A DNA stretch of 57,209 bases, taken from an uncultured Bacteroidales bacterium. Its GTDB lineage: Bacteria; Bacteroidota; Bacteroidia; Bacteroidales; Muribaculaceae. The stretch spans positions 1-57,209 of the forward strand of contig UQMZ01000022.1 in NCBI GenBank assembly GCA_900542185.1, read 5' to 3'. The notes under the pieces are model-generated. The model saw only the letters and a list, made by a program, of their open reading frames with translations, ran no database searches and was not told the DNA's origin. Position numbers and translations under genes: made by a program. Below are positions 18,009-27,782 of this stretch, piece by piece (the first letter of the stretch is position 1; every line of letters begins with the position of its first letter).

Positions 18009-19568
18009 TTAAAATAGTGCCGCAGCCGCAGCCGCGCATCTCATTCCATCCAGAGCCGCGGAGACGATGCCGCCGGCATAACCGGCACCTTCGCCGGCGG
18101 GATACACGTTGTCGAGTCCTATGCTGTTCAGACGCTCGGGATCGCGAGTCATGCGTATAGGCGAACTGGTGCGCGATTCCAGACCAATCATCACGCCCTC
18201 CGGTGTCAAGAAGCCCTTGGCCTTGCGACCGAAATCGCGGAAACCGTCGGCCAACCGCCGTGCGATAAACGGCGGGAGTATGACATTAAAGTCCTTGCTC
18301 TGAATACCTGGCGCGTATGACGTGGGCGGCAATGTAGCCGACACCTTGCCGTCTACAAAGTCCGTCATGCGTTGGGCCGGAGCCACGATACTGTTGCCTG
18401 CGGCTGCAAACATATCATGCTCCAAACGCTCCTGAAGCTCCAGCATCTGCAACGCGCCGGCTTCCTCAAATTCCGGGAAGTCTCCGGGGCGTATCTCGAC
18501 CACCATGCCTGAATTGGCCAGGCGACCGCTACGGGCCGATGCCGACATGCCGTTCACCACCAACTCCCCGTCGGCAGTACCGGCCGGAACTATGACGCCG
18601 CCGGGACACATACAGAAAGAGTACACGCCGCGACCATCGCTCTGCGTCACGAACGAATATTCGGCGGGTGGCAGCCACTTGCCTCTCCCCTTCGGATTGT
18701 GGTATTGTATTCGGTCTATCAGTTCCTGCGGATGCTCCAGACGCACACCTACGGCAATGCCTTTCGGCTCCATAGCCATCCCTTGCTCATGGAGCGCGCG
18801 GAACGTGTCATGGGCCGAATGACCCGTAGCCACCACCACGGCGTCACAGGCTATCTTTCCGCCGTCGGCCAGCTCCACGGCAACGGCACGGCCATCTTCA
18901 ATCTCCAGGCCCGTGGCCTGAGTGCGGAAACGTACATCGCCGCCGTTATTGATTATCGTGTTGCGGATCTCCTTGATGACGTGGGGCAGTTTGTCGCTGC
19001 CGATGTGGGCATGAACGTCAATCAGAATGTTTTCCGACGCGCCGTGCTGCACCAACAGCTCCAGCACCTGCTGCACGTTGCCGCGCTTCTTGCTTCGCGT
19101 GAAAAGCTTGCCGTCGCTGTATGCGCCGGCGCCTCCCTCGCCAAAGCAATAGTTGGACTGCGGGTTTATCTTTTTCTGTCGGCTTATCTCTGCCAGGGCC
19201 ACGCGGCGCGAGTCCACGTCCTCGCCTCGCTCTAATACCACGGGGCGGATGCCGTGACGCAACGCCTCAAGCGCTGCGAACAGCCCTGCAGGTCCGGCGC
19301 CGATTATCACCATTGTCTTCGCATCCGGTGCCACCGGCCTGAACGTCACGGGTGTGTACGGTGCCTTGACTTCCTTGTCATCGCCCGTGGCCACGCGAAC
19401 AGTCAGGTTGATCATGACCTGACGTTTGCGCGCGTCGATGCTGCGACGCACTATCCGGTAGTCGTTCACGCTCCCCTTATTACGCACGTTATCCTGAATC
19501 GCTTTCCGAAGCAATTCAGGATTCCATGCCGTCTCGGGCGTGACCCGCAATTGTATATCTTCTATCAT
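18009..19568 (-). CDS. FAD-dependent oxidoreductase (COG2509-like)
   Basis: The 519-residue flavoprotein has an N-terminal alpha/beta domain of about 80 residues (IEDIQLRVTPETAWNPELL), then a Rossmann FAD motif GAGPAG at 90-95 and VVLERGEDVDSRR. It also carries SNYCFGEGGAGAYSDGKLFTRSKKRG and the C-terminal NVYPAGEGAGYAGGIVSAALDG. This pattern fits the uncharacterised NAD(FAD)-utilizing dehydrogenase family common in Bacteroidetes and Firmicutes. The substrate is unknown. It lies between nrdG and tsaB with short gaps on the same strand. Confidence 0.85.
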   Translation of the reverse strand: MIEDIQLRVTPETAWNPELLRKAIQDNVRNKGSVNDYRIVRRSIDARKRQVMINLTVRVATGDDKEVKAPYTPVTFRPVAPDAKTMVIIGAGPAGLFAALEALRHGIRPVVLERGEDVDSRRVALAEISRQKKINPQSNYCFGEGGAGAYSDGKLFTRSKKRGNVQQVLELLVQHGASENILIDVHAHIGSDKLPHVIKEIRNTIINNGGDVRFRTQATGLEIEDGRAVAVELADGGKIACDAVVVATGHSAHDTFRALHEQGMAMEPKGIAVGVRLEHPQELIDRIQYHNPKGRGKWLPPAEYSFVTQSDGRGVYSFCMCPGGVIVPAGTADGELVVNGMSASARSGRLANSGMVVEIRPGDFPEFEEAGALQMLELQERLEHDMFAAAGNSIVAPAQRMTDFVDGKVSATLPPTSYAPGIQSKDFNVILPPFIARRLADGFRDFGRKAKGFLTPEGVMIGLESRTSSPIRMTRDPERLNSIGLDNVYPAGEGAGYAGGIVSAALDGMRCAAAAAALF

Positions 19569-19589
19569 AGCTTCATACCGCCACTCGTT

Positions 19590-20111
19590 TTATTCCCGAC
19601 GCCATTCCACCACCTCGCCTGACTCCAGGCTGCGCGCCACGTCTATGATGCGCTGGTTGGAACTGCCCCGGAACAACAGGTCCCTCTCCTTGAGAGCCTG
19701 GATGAACGGTCCATCTACTATAACGTCAATTTCCCTCAAAACCTGTGCCAAGACCGGATTTTTTTGCAGTTCCTCCCACGTGAATCCGGTATAGAGCCAT
19801 ACGGTGTGGCCCATATCGTGCACTTTACGTGCTATTATTTTCACTTCCTCGGGATGATACATGGGGTCGCCGCCGCTGAAGGTGACGTCGAAGTCCTCCT
19901 CGCGCACCACGTCCATGATCTGCGCCACTGTCATTTCCTCGCCTCCGTCGAAGCTCCACGATTCCGGATTATGGCAGCCGGGACAGGCGTGGCGGCATCC
20001 GGCCAGATAGATGCTGGTCCTGAAACCGGGACCGTCGACAGTCGTGCCCCGGACTAAGTCCAGGACACGCAGCCGACGTTCGTTGTCATTGTCAGTCAGT
20101 TCGTTTGTCAT
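19590..20111 (-). CDS. nrdG: Anaerobic ribonucleotide reductase activating protein NrdG
   Basis: The 173-residue radical SAM enzyme generates the glycyl radical on NrdD. The cluster motif is C39-x3-C43-x2-C46 (CRHACPGC), followed by HNPESW and the SAM-binding SGGDPMYHPE. It has the usual length and follows nrdD with a 38-bp gap. The pair allows deoxynucleotide synthesis without oxygen, as expected for an anaerobe. Confidence 0.96.
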   Translation of the reverse strand: MTNELTDNDNERRLRVLDLVRGTTVDGPGFRTSIYLAGCRHACPGCHNPESWSFDGGEEMTVAQIMDVVREEDFDVTFSGGDPMYHPEEVKIIARKVHDMGHTVWLYTGFTWEELQKNPVLAQVLREIDVIVDGPFIQALKERDLLFRGSSNQRIIDVARSLESGEVVEWRRE

Positions 20112-20149
20112 ATCTACGCCACGCAGTCGATATGTGCGTGGTCATTAAT

Positions 20150-22354
20150 TTATTTGTGAACCACGCGGTCTTTCAGTTCGGCGAGCTTGCCGCTGTTCCA
20201 GCGGTCGGTAGTACCCACCAGGTAGCCGGTGATACGCTGGATGGTCTCGAAGCGGGTGCCGCACTTGGGGCAGCAGGTCTCGTTCTTTTCGGCGTTCTCA
20301 TAGCCGCAGTTTGGACAGTGGTTGCGGTTGTGGTTCACCGATCCGTAGCCGATGTTATACTGGTCCATCATGTCCACGATCTGCATTATCGATTCCTCGT
20401 TGTGGGTGGCGTCGCCGTCTATCTCAACGTAGAAAATGTGTCCACCAAGCGTCAGCTCGTGGTACGGGCCCTCGATTTTGGCCTTATGGCGCGGCGAGCA
20501 GTGATAGTACACGGGCACGTGGTTGGAGTTGGTGTAGTAATCCTTGTCGGTCACGCCGGGAATCACGCCGAACGTCTTGCGGTCCTTCTTGGTGAAGCGG
20601 CCCGAAAGTCCCTCGGCGGGCGTGGCCAGTACGGAATAATTGTGGCGGTAGTTTTCCGAATAGGTGTTCACTTTCTCACGCATGTGGCTTACGATGCGGA
20701 GGCCGAGTTGCTGAGCCTCGTCGCTCTCGCCGTGATGCTTGCCTGTCAAGGCTATCAGACACTCGGCCAGGCCGATGAATCCGATGCCGAGCGTACCCTG
20801 ATTGATGACACTTTCGATGCTGTCGTTGGGTTTCAGGCCCTCAGTATGATTCCACAGCACGCGCATCAGCAGCGGGAACTGCTTGGCGAAGGCGGTCTTC
20901 TGGAACTGATAGCGCTCGTCAAGCTGACGGGCAGTCAGATCCATCACCTCGTCAAGACGCTCAAAGAATTTGGCGATACGCTCCTCCTTGTCCTCGACAC
21001 CCATCTGCTCAATGGCGATGCGCACTATGTTGATGGTAGTGAACGACAGGTTGCCGCGGCCTATGGAGGTCTTTTCGCCGAAACGGTTCTCGAACACACG
21101 CGTGCGGCATCCCATTGTGGCCACCTCGTGCTCGAAACGACGAGGGTCGTTGGCATCCCAGGCCTCGTCACGGTTGAACGTGGCGTCCAGGTTCAGGAAG
21201 TTGGGGAAGAAGCGGCGAGCCGACACCTTGCATGCCAATTTATACAGGTCGTAGTTGGGATCTTCGGGCAGGTAGCTCACTCCCCTCTTTTTCTTCCATA
21301 TCTGAATGGGGAAGATTGCGGTGGAACCATGTCCCACGCCCTCGTATGTGGACTTCAGCAACTCGCGGATCACGCAACGGCCCTCGGCCGAGGTATCGGT
21401 GCCGTAGTTGATGCTGGAGAACACTACCTGGTTGCCTCCGCGCGAGTGGATGGTATTCATGTTGTGTATGAACGCCTCCATCGACTGGTGCACGCGGTCC
21501 ACGGTCTTGTTGATGGCGTGCTGGCGCAGACGCTCGTCACCCTCCAGGCCGTCAAGTTCCACCTTCAGGTAATCCTTTATCTCGGAATTCTGCAGATGCG
21601 ACAGGTCGCGACCCGTCAGTTTCTCCAGATTCTTTATTTCCTCTATATATGAGTTGCGTACGAACGGAGCCAGGTAGAAGTCGAATGCCGGGATGGCCTG
21701 ACCGCCGTGCATCTCGTTCTGGGCGGTCTCCAGACTGATGCAGGCTAAGACGGAAGCTGTCTCGATGCGCTTGGCGGGACGGGACTCGCCGTGACCCACC
21801 ACGAAACCGCGCTGCAGTATGCGGTCCAGAGGATGCTGCACGCAGGTCAGCGACTTGGTGGGATAATAATCCTTGTCGTGGATATGAATCAGATTGTCGC
21901 GCACCGCATTGCGCACGTCAGGCGACAGAAGGTAGTCATCGACAAAGGGCTTGGTGCTTTCGGAAGCGAACTTCATCATCATGCCGGCGGGAGAATCGGT
22001 GTTCATGTTGGCGTTCTCGCGCGTGATGTCGTTGTTCTTGGCCTCGATAATCTCCAGGAACATATCGCGGGTGCGGGCCTTGCGTGCTATTGAACGCTGG
22101 TCGCGGTACTGGATATACTTTTTGGCCACATCCTTACGGGCCGACTTCATCAGTTCGACCTCTACGCAGTCCTGGATCTCCTCCACGGTCATGCGCTGCT
22201 TGCCTGCGATGCCTATGCGGTCGGCTATTTTCTGGATCAGGGCCTCGTCCTCGCCACGCTCGGTGGTGAGCATCGCCTTGCGTATGGCCGCCTTGATCTT
22301 CTCCTCGTTATATCCCACTACGCGCCCGTCGCGCTTCTCGACTATCTGTATCAT
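20150..22354 (-). CDS. nrdD: Anaerobic ribonucleoside-triphosphate reductase NrdD
   Basis: The 734-residue class III reductase starts with an ATP-cone (IVEKRDGRVVGYNEEKIKAAI, residues 3-90). It ends with the zinc site (CPNC and CCPKC, about 672-691) and the glycyl-radical loop ITGYLVGTTDRWN, radical Gly near 710. The catalytic barrel contains SINYGTD and PEGLSGRF-type loops. The ATP-cone implies allosteric control by dATP. The gene has an unusual leader with four 27-bp repeats (22387-22494) and a likely promoter at 22543-22573. Confidence 0.97.
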   Translation of the reverse strand: MIQIVEKRDGRVVGYNEEKIKAAIRKAMLTTERGEDEALIQKIADRIGIAGKQRMTVEEIQDCVEVELMKSARKDVAKKYIQYRDQRSIARKARTRDMFLEIIEAKNNDITRENANMNTDSPAGMMMKFASESTKPFVDDYLLSPDVRNAVRDNLIHIHDKDYYPTKSLTCVQHPLDRILQRGFVVGHGESRPAKRIETASVLACISLETAQNEMHGGQAIPAFDFYLAPFVRNSYIEEIKNLEKLTGRDLSHLQNSEIKDYLKVELDGLEGDERLRQHAINKTVDRVHQSMEAFIHNMNTIHSRGGNQVVFSSINYGTDTSAEGRCVIRELLKSTYEGVGHGSTAIFPIQIWKKKRGVSYLPEDPNYDLYKLACKVSARRFFPNFLNLDATFNRDEAWDANDPRRFEHEVATMGCRTRVFENRFGEKTSIGRGNLSFTTINIVRIAIEQMGVEDKEERIAKFFERLDEVMDLTARQLDERYQFQKTAFAKQFPLLMRVLWNHTEGLKPNDSIESVINQGTLGIGFIGLAECLIALTGKHHGESDEAQQLGLRIVSHMREKVNTYSENYRHNYSVLATPAEGLSGRFTKKDRKTFGVIPGVTDKDYYTNSNHVPVYYHCSPRHKAKIEGPYHELTLGGHIFYVEIDGDATHNEESIMQIVDMMDQYNIGYGSVNHNRNHCPNCGYENAEKNETCCPKCGTRFETIQRITGYLVGTTDRWNSGKLAELKDRVVHK

Positions 22355-22378
22355 GCTCCTGGGTCTTTTTCTATTTGG

Positions 22379-22483
22379 TTAACTGTGTGTTTTGACTGTC
22401 ATTAACGGTATGTGTGTTTTGACCGTCATTAACGGCATGCGTGTTTTGACTGTCATTAACGGCATGCGTGTTTTGACTGTCAT
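22379..22483 (-). CDS. Possible leader peptide made of 9-residue repeats
   Basis: Because the repeat unit is 27 bp, a frame stays open on the nrdD strand. It reads MTVKTRMPL twice, MTVKTHIPL once, then MTVKTHS and a stop at 22381-22379, for 34 residues. The stop is 25 nt before the nrdD start. Each repeat offers its own ATG. No homologue is known to me and the ORF could be a chance product of the repeat length. If translated, ribosome movement through the repeats could couple to nrdD expression. Confidence 0.25.
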   Translation of the reverse strand: MTVKTRMPLMTVKTRMPLMTVKTHIPLMTVKTHS

Positions 22484-22494
22484 TAACGGTATCG
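22387..22494. repeat. Four 27-bp tandem repeats in the nrdD leader
   Basis: Copies are at 22387-22413, 22414-22440, 22441-22467 and 22468-22494. All share TTTTGAC-[TC]-GTCATTAACGG, with one or two substitutions each, mainly in the last five bases. They lie between the nrdD start (22354) and its likely promoter, so they would be transcribed in the nrdD leader. No known regulator box such as the NrdR box is recognisable. Confidence 0.95.
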
Positions 22495-22896
22495 GAATGA
22501 TATCGAAATGGTATCTAAACTGAGCACATCCCAATTCCGATACAAAGTTACAAAATTAATTCTTTACGACAACTATAAACGCCAAAAAAATTCAAAAGAT
22601 TTTCGTTTTGGAAAACTTTTCAACCTCTCTAAATTCCCTCATTCCTTATTTTCAACAACTTACAAAATATTTTGGACAACTCTATTCCAATCCGACCATT
22701 TATCCGCTTATCTTTTGCGCATCCAACCAATATCCGCACCATCTATTATTTTCCACCATCACCCGCTCGTTTTTGCCATATTTTTGCCATGCCACTTGTT
22801 TTTGTTCCAGTCCGGAGCTTTAGCGACAGCATCTGTCTCCCGTTCCCCGCCCCATTATAACCTCGCCCCATCCCTTTATTATTTTCAGCATATTCT
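22495..22896. other. Pyrimidine-rich intergenic region between nrdD and cas3
   Basis: About 400 bp with no convincing gene. The plus strand is strikingly rich in T and C (runs of ATTCC, CATCC, TTTTTGCC). The frame that extends cas3 upstream into it crosses the cas3 promoter and has no coding character. It holds the nrdD promoter (22543-22573) and marks the change from the GC-richer flank to the AT-rich CRISPR island. Confidence 0.6.
22543..22573 (-). promoter_or_regulatory. Likely nrdD promoter
   Basis: On the minus strand TAACTTTG (22550-22543) fits the -7 box, with GTTG (22573-22570) 19 nt upstream as a weak -33 element. Transcription from about 22536 would run through the four repeats before reaching nrdD. 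Confidence 0.45.
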
Positions 22897-22928
22897 ATTG
22901 AATATATTGAAAAGAAACACTAAATTTG
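22897..22928 (+). promoter_or_regulatory. cas operon promoter
   Basis: ATTG (22897-22900), 20 nt, then TAAATTTG (22921-22928) form a good Bacteroidetes promoter. The expected start near 22934 places the cas3 initiation codon at 22943 or 22961 and excludes the longer upstream frame. Confidence 0.65.
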
Positions 22929-22942
22929 CGGTATATGACTTA

Positions 22943-25165
22943 ATGAAGCTTTATTTAAGTATGAGAAACAATTCCAGTATACCAGACATCATCTCGCATA
23001 TTCGTAAAGATGAAGCTTCTAATGAAATTTATTATCAAAGTAATGAAGAACATAGCATAGGAGTGGCGAAACTTGCCAAATGCTTTGCGGATTCATTCGG
23101 GATGGGTGAATGGGGATACGCTTTGGGATTACTCCATGATAAAGGAAAAGAAAAACACCAATTCCAGTCATACATACGCGATGTAAATGGAATTCCGGGA
23201 TATACAGATTATACCAGGGAGGGTAAAACTCATGCATTTGTAGGCGCTGTCATGGCAAAAAGCATTTATGGCACTCAAGCGTTAAATCTTTTTTGTAATC
23301 AAATAGCTTCTCATCACAGGGGACTTTATGATTACGATGAATTGGAAGAAATAGTCAATAGACCTATCCCTGAAGAAATAAATAAAGTGTGTGAGAAGAA
23401 TAAACTCAATATTCCTAAATTTAAACTAAGAAATGAGGATTTTCATCATCTATCACGCATGTTGTTTTCCTGTCTGGTAGACGCTGATTATTTAGACACC
23501 GAGGCTTTTATGAATAAAGATAATGCTGAAGCACGTGGCAGTCACACTCCTTTAGCATCTCTATTACCATTGCTTGAAAAACATATCAATCAGTTGCAAG
23601 AGAGGGCGATAAAGTCGGATGTGAATATTATCAGAGAATATGTGCAGACACGTTGCAAGGAGATGTCCGATTTAGCTCAAGGCTTTTATAGCCTGACTGT
23701 TCCTACCGGAGGCGGTAAGACATTATCCTCTTTACTATGGGCTATGCGTCATGCAGTATGCCATGGGATGAATCGCATCATCATAGCCATCCCCTACACA
23801 AGTATCATCGTCCAGACCGCATCCCTATTGAAAAAAATATTTGGAGATGAAAACGTATTGGAGCATCATAGCAATTTTGATCCTTTAACCGTTAAAGACA
23901 GTCGGCTAAGACATAAGGCAAAATTAGCTTCTGAAAACTGGGATTATCCTATAATAGTGACGACGAATGTGCAGTTGTTCGAATCAATGTTCAGCAACAA
24001 AACATCTGACTGTAGAAAACTCCATAATATCGTCAATAGCGTCATCATTATGGACGAAGTTCAGACATTGCCTACTGATTTTTTGCAGCCTATTGTGGAT
24101 GCATTGAATGCGTATCATAACATGTTCGGAGTTTCGGTATTGTTTACGACAGCAAGCCAGCCAATTCTCAGCGGGTTAATAGAAGGATGCAATCCAAATG
24201 CTACATTTGCAGGAATCGATAATATAACAGAAATTATCCCCGCAGGTTATAGGCTTCATGATAAGCTAAAAAGAGTGCGACTTGACATTGACAAGGAAAG
24301 TAGCACATACAATGACATCGCTGCACGCTTATCACAGCATAACAGAGTATTGTGTATTGTAAATACGCGTAAAGATGCCAAAGAAATCTATGAACGATTG
24401 CCCAAAGAAGGAATAACCCTGCATCTGTCCAGAATGATGTGTCCGTGTCATGTTTCCCAAACGATAGAAAAACTCAGACAATCACTATCAGATGATAATA
24501 ATGTAATCATCCGTGTTATCGCCACACAATTAATAGAGGCTGGTGTGGATATAGACTTTCCGGTTGTTTATCGGCAGGAGGCAGGTCTCGACTCAATTCT
24601 TCAGGCTGCCGGAAGATGTAATCGTGAGGGAAAACTGAATATTGCCACAACCTACGTTTTCAGTTTATCTAAGGAGCATGGACTATATGGTAGCATAAAA
24701 GATGCTAACCAAGCAAGACTGAATATGACTGATGTAATCGACTGGTTTGCTCCGGAAACGATGACGGAATATTTCAGACAACTTTATTGCAGAAAGACTA
24801 CATTTGATAAAAAGCAAATCAAAGAACTCCTGTATAAAAGCGGAGAAATGTGTTTTGAGACAGCTTCCGAAGAATTCCGACTGATTGAAGATAATGGGAA
24901 ATCAGTCATAGTAAACTATCTGGACAGCTTAGCTCTGGTGGATTGTTTGAAAAAAGAAGGCATTACATATTCCTTGATGAAGCGGCTATCACAATATAGT
25001 GTGAATGTTCATGAACGAGACTTCCAGAAATTATTGAGTTATGGGGCTGTCGAGGAGATCGGGGAAGGATTCGGAATATTTGTTGTTAACGACAAGGCGC
25101 AATATGACGACGATATTGGACTTCGCCTGGATAATCATTGGATGAATGAGTTACTGATGATATGA
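22943..25165 (+). CDS. cas3: CRISPR-associated helicase/nuclease Cas3, type I-C
   Basis: The 740-residue protein degrades DNA marked by Cascade. The N-terminal HD nuclease domain shows EEHSIG, LLHDKGK (HD at about 65-66) and ASHH further on. The SF2 helicase has Walker A PTGGGKT (about 254-260), motif II MDEVQ (about 369-373), motif III TTASQP, and motif VI QAAGRCNREG preceded by IEAGVDIDFPVV. I chose 22943 because it follows the promoter; ATG 22961 (MRNNSSIPDII) is equally possible. A 201-bp gap separates it from cas5c. Confidence 0.95.
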   Translation: MKLYLSMRNNSSIPDIISHIRKDEASNEIYYQSNEEHSIGVAKLAKCFADSFGMGEWGYALGLLHDKGKEKHQFQSYIRDVNGIPGYTDYTREGKTHAFVGAVMAKSIYGTQALNLFCNQIASHHRGLYDYDELEEIVNRPIPEEINKVCEKNKLNIPKFKLRNEDFHHLSRMLFSCLVDADYLDTEAFMNKDNAEARGSHTPLASLLPLLEKHINQLQERAIKSDVNIIREYVQTRCKEMSDLAQGFYSLTVPTGGGKTLSSLLWAMRHAVCHGMNRIIIAIPYTSIIVQTASLLKKIFGDENVLEHHSNFDPLTVKDSRLRHKAKLASENWDYPIIVTTNVQLFESMFSNKTSDCRKLHNIVNSVIIMDEVQTLPTDFLQPIVDALNAYHNMFGVSVLFTTASQPILSGLIEGCNPNATFAGIDNITEIIPAGYRLHDKLKRVRLDIDKESSTYNDIAARLSQHNRVLCIVNTRKDAKEIYERLPKEGITLHLSRMMCPCHVSQTIEKLRQSLSDDNNVIIRVIATQLIEAGVDIDFPVVYRQEAGLDSILQAAGRCNREGKLNIATTYVFSLSKEHGLYGSIKDANQARLNMTDVIDWFAPETMTEYFRQLYCRKTTFDKKQIKELLYKSGEMCFETASEEFRLIEDNGKSVIVNYLDSLALVDCLKKEGITYSLMKRLSQYSVNVHERDFQKLLSYGAVEEIGEGFGIFVVNDKAQYDDDIGLRLDNHWMNELLMI

Positions 25166-25366
25166 TAATAAAACGAAAAAGTATCAGGTATAAAAATACT
25201 ATGCATGCCTGAACTCCGTTTAACAGAATAAGAACATGAAAAACTTTCACTCAATATCTAATCGCTTAAGAGTAAGATAATAATCCATCGGTCACTGATA
25301 TATTAAGTATAAATCCGAATAAGCTGTTAGAAAGAAAGTGAAATTGACATATTATAGAATAACGCC

Positions 25367-26065
25367 ATGGAATATAGTGATAGAGAGTACTGTCTGGAGG
25401 TCTGGGGAGATTATGCCTGCTTTACAAGGCCGGAATTAAAGGTGGAGAGAGTCAGTTATGAAGTCATAACCCCTTCGGCAGCACGAGCCATATTTGAAGC
25501 TATTTTATTCAAAAAATATGCCATGAGATGGCAAGTGACAAAAATTGAGGTATTGAATCCGATAAAATGGATTTCAGTAAGAAGGAATGAAGTCGGTGCC
25601 ACAGCAAACGCCAAGTGTTCAGCTATATATATCGAAGATAAACGGCAACAGAAGAACTCTCTATTCCTTAAAGACGTAAGGTATCGTATATGGGCTAAAC
25701 TCATTTATATACCCGTAAATGCGCGGCCTAAGGAAGCGTTCGCACATCATAAACCGAGGGCAGATGAGAATCCGATGAAATATTATCAGATGTTCGAACG
25801 CCGAGCACAACAAGGACAGTGTTTTACCCAGCCCTATCTCGGCACTCGCGAGTTCTCCGCATCATTTCGTCTGGTAGATGTCAAAAATGAAGATCTGACT
25901 CCGGCATTGTCTTCCGAACAAGGCGGAACCCGCAATCTCGGCATCATGCTCTACGATTTGGATTTTACTAATCCCAAAGAGATGCAGCCCCTATTCTACA
26001 TGGCGGAAATGAACGAGGGAGTGATTATTGTTCCACCATTGCACAGCAAAGAGATTCTACGATGA
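25367..26065 (+). CDS. cas5c: Cas5c, crRNA-processing Cascade subunit
   Basis: The 232-residue RAMP protein starts YCLEVWGDYACFTRPELKVERVSYEVITPSAARAI, the characteristic Cas5c N-terminus. In type I-C there is no Cas6, and Cas5 cuts the pre-crRNA at the repeat hairpin and stays on the 5' handle. The repeat downstream has a 7-bp stem that suits this. Its stop overlaps the cas8c start by four bases. Confidence 0.93.
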   Translation: MEYSDREYCLEVWGDYACFTRPELKVERVSYEVITPSAARAIFEAILFKKYAMRWQVTKIEVLNPIKWISVRRNEVGATANAKCSAIYIEDKRQQKNSLFLKDVRYRIWAKLIYIPVNARPKEAFAHHKPRADENPMKYYQMFERRAQQGQCFTQPYLGTREFSASFRLVDVKNEDLTPALSSEQGGTRNLGIMLYDLDFTNPKEMQPLFYMAEMNEGVIIVPPLHSKEILR

Positions 26066-27762
26066 TTCTAAAGGCATTATATGATTATTATAACAGATGT
26101 GACAATCTGCCTCCTAAAGGAATGGAGGATAAGGAGATAGGCTTTATCTTAGTGCTGTCGACCGACGGGCAATTCCTTCGTTTTGAAGATTGCAGAATAG
26201 ACAAAAATCATGCACGAGAATATTTGGTAAAGAAAAGCGTGGGCCGTTCAAGTGCTGCCGTCGCTAACTACCTATATGACAACAGTGCTTATGTCCTGGG
26301 ATACACCGATAAGACGAATGGGAAAGAACAATTATATTTTGACACATTCAAAGAAAAATTAGATTCTATAATTGCTAAATTCCCTGACAATAAGGACTTA
26401 GCTGCCATAAGCAAGTTTTATACAAACAGTAGAGAGTCAATTCTTCAAATTGTTTCTCGCGATCCGTTGTGGGAAGACATAAAGAAAAATTTGTCAAAGA
26501 AATATTCCTTATTCTCTTTTCGAATTGAAGGAGATGTAAAAATAGTTGCTGAAAAGAAAGAGATACTTCAGCTGGAACAGACAGATGAGTCTGGAACGGG
26601 TGGTATATGTCTTGTAACGGGCAAATACGGTCCTATAGTCGAAACAACGGCTGCGACCATGATTCCTGGAAGTCAGGCTACCGCAAAACTTGTATCCTTT
26701 CAGATTAATTCCGGATATGACTCGTATGGCAAGACGAAATGCAAAAATGCACCTATTTCAGAAAATGCAGAATTTGCATATACCACTGCTTTAAACTCAA
26801 TGTTGAAAAGGGATTCCCGCAATAAATTTATGCTTGGCAACAGGACATTCATTTTTTGGGCTTCCTCTTCAAATGAGGCTGCAGCAGCAACTGAAGAATG
26901 CCTGTTCGATCTCCTTGGTCTGGCTGATAAACCCGAAGATGATCCGAACGCAAATATAATCAAAGTCCGGAAAGTGTTTGAATCCATATATACAGGAACT
27001 CTCAAAACACAATTAGATGACAGATTCTATATTCTGGGACTTGCTCCAAACTCGGCGCGTATTGCTGTTGTATACTGGTCTGCATCCACGTTGAAAGATT
27101 TCGCGGCCAAAATCCTTAAGCATTTCGATGATATGGAGATACATGATACCCGAAAAAACAAGAAACCGTATATGGGTATCCGAGATATACTTTCTGCAGT
27201 GACATTGGGCGGGAAGCAATCAGACGTTACTCCCAATCTCCCGGAAGCGGTCGTGAAAAGCATTTTTGAAGGTACTCCTTACCCGGCGACACTTTACTCC
27301 GCATGTCTGAGGAGAATCAGGGCTGAACAGAAACTCACAATAACGAGAGCAGCCATAATCAAGGCATGTTTGAACAGACATAATAATAACAACAAAAAGT
27401 TAGGAATCGTGTTAGACAATCAGAACGACAATCAGGGTTACCTGTGTGGTCGCTTGTTTGCCGTGTTGGACAAAATTCAAGACGATGCGAATCACATAAG
27501 CAGCATTCGAGAAAGATACATGAATGCTGCCAGTGCGACCCCAGCGGCAGTATTTGCAACAATCCTAAACCTTTCGGTTCATCATTCCGAGAAACTCGAT
27601 AAGGGGAAACGGATATATTATGAAAAACTGAAGCAGGAGATTATGGATAAAATATCTGCAAAAGGATTTCCCTCACGACTGGATCTTCAGGATCAGGGGC
27701 GTTTCTTTGTAGGTTATTACCATCAGCTTCAAGATCTATTTACGAGTAAGAAAGAACAATAA
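26062..27762 (+). CDS. cas8c: Cas8c, large Cascade subunit of type I-C
   Basis: The 566-residue protein (Csd1 family) is the large subunit that recognises the PAM. Seen: LKALYDYYNR at the start, LVLSTDGQFL, and RFYILGLAPNSARIAVVYW, all typical of Csd1. The position between cas5c and cas7c is diagnostic. The C-terminal region probably supplies the small-subunit function by internal translation in I-C systems. ATG candidates exist within the last third, but I cannot tell which is used. Confidence 0.93.
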   Translation: MILKALYDYYNRCDNLPPKGMEDKEIGFILVLSTDGQFLRFEDCRIDKNHAREYLVKKSVGRSSAAVANYLYDNSAYVLGYTDKTNGKEQLYFDTFKEKLDSIIAKFPDNKDLAAISKFYTNSRESILQIVSRDPLWEDIKKNLSKKYSLFSFRIEGDVKIVAEKKEILQLEQTDESGTGGICLVTGKYGPIVETTAATMIPGSQATAKLVSFQINSGYDSYGKTKCKNAPISENAEFAYTTALNSMLKRDSRNKFMLGNRTFIFWASSSNEAAAATEECLFDLLGLADKPEDDPNANIIKVRKVFESIYTGTLKTQLDDRFYILGLAPNSARIAVVYWSASTLKDFAAKILKHFDDMEIHDTRKNKKPYMGIRDILSAVTLGGKQSDVTPNLPEAVVKSIFEGTPYPATLYSACLRRIRAEQKLTITRAAIIKACLNRHNNNNKKLGIVLDNQNDNQGYLCGRLFAVLDKIQDDANHISSIRERYMNAASATPAAVFATILNLSVHHSEKLDKGKRIYYEKLKQEIMDKISAKGFPSRLDLQDQGRFFVGYYHQLQDLFTSKKEQ

Positions 27763-27782
27763 AAAAATTGTTAGTTACAACT

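Noticed and set aside
22508..22942. N-terminal extension of Cas3 by about 145 residues
   Set aside because: The extension crosses a good promoter (22897-22928), has a pyrimidine-rich low-complexity base pattern and no Cas3 homology.
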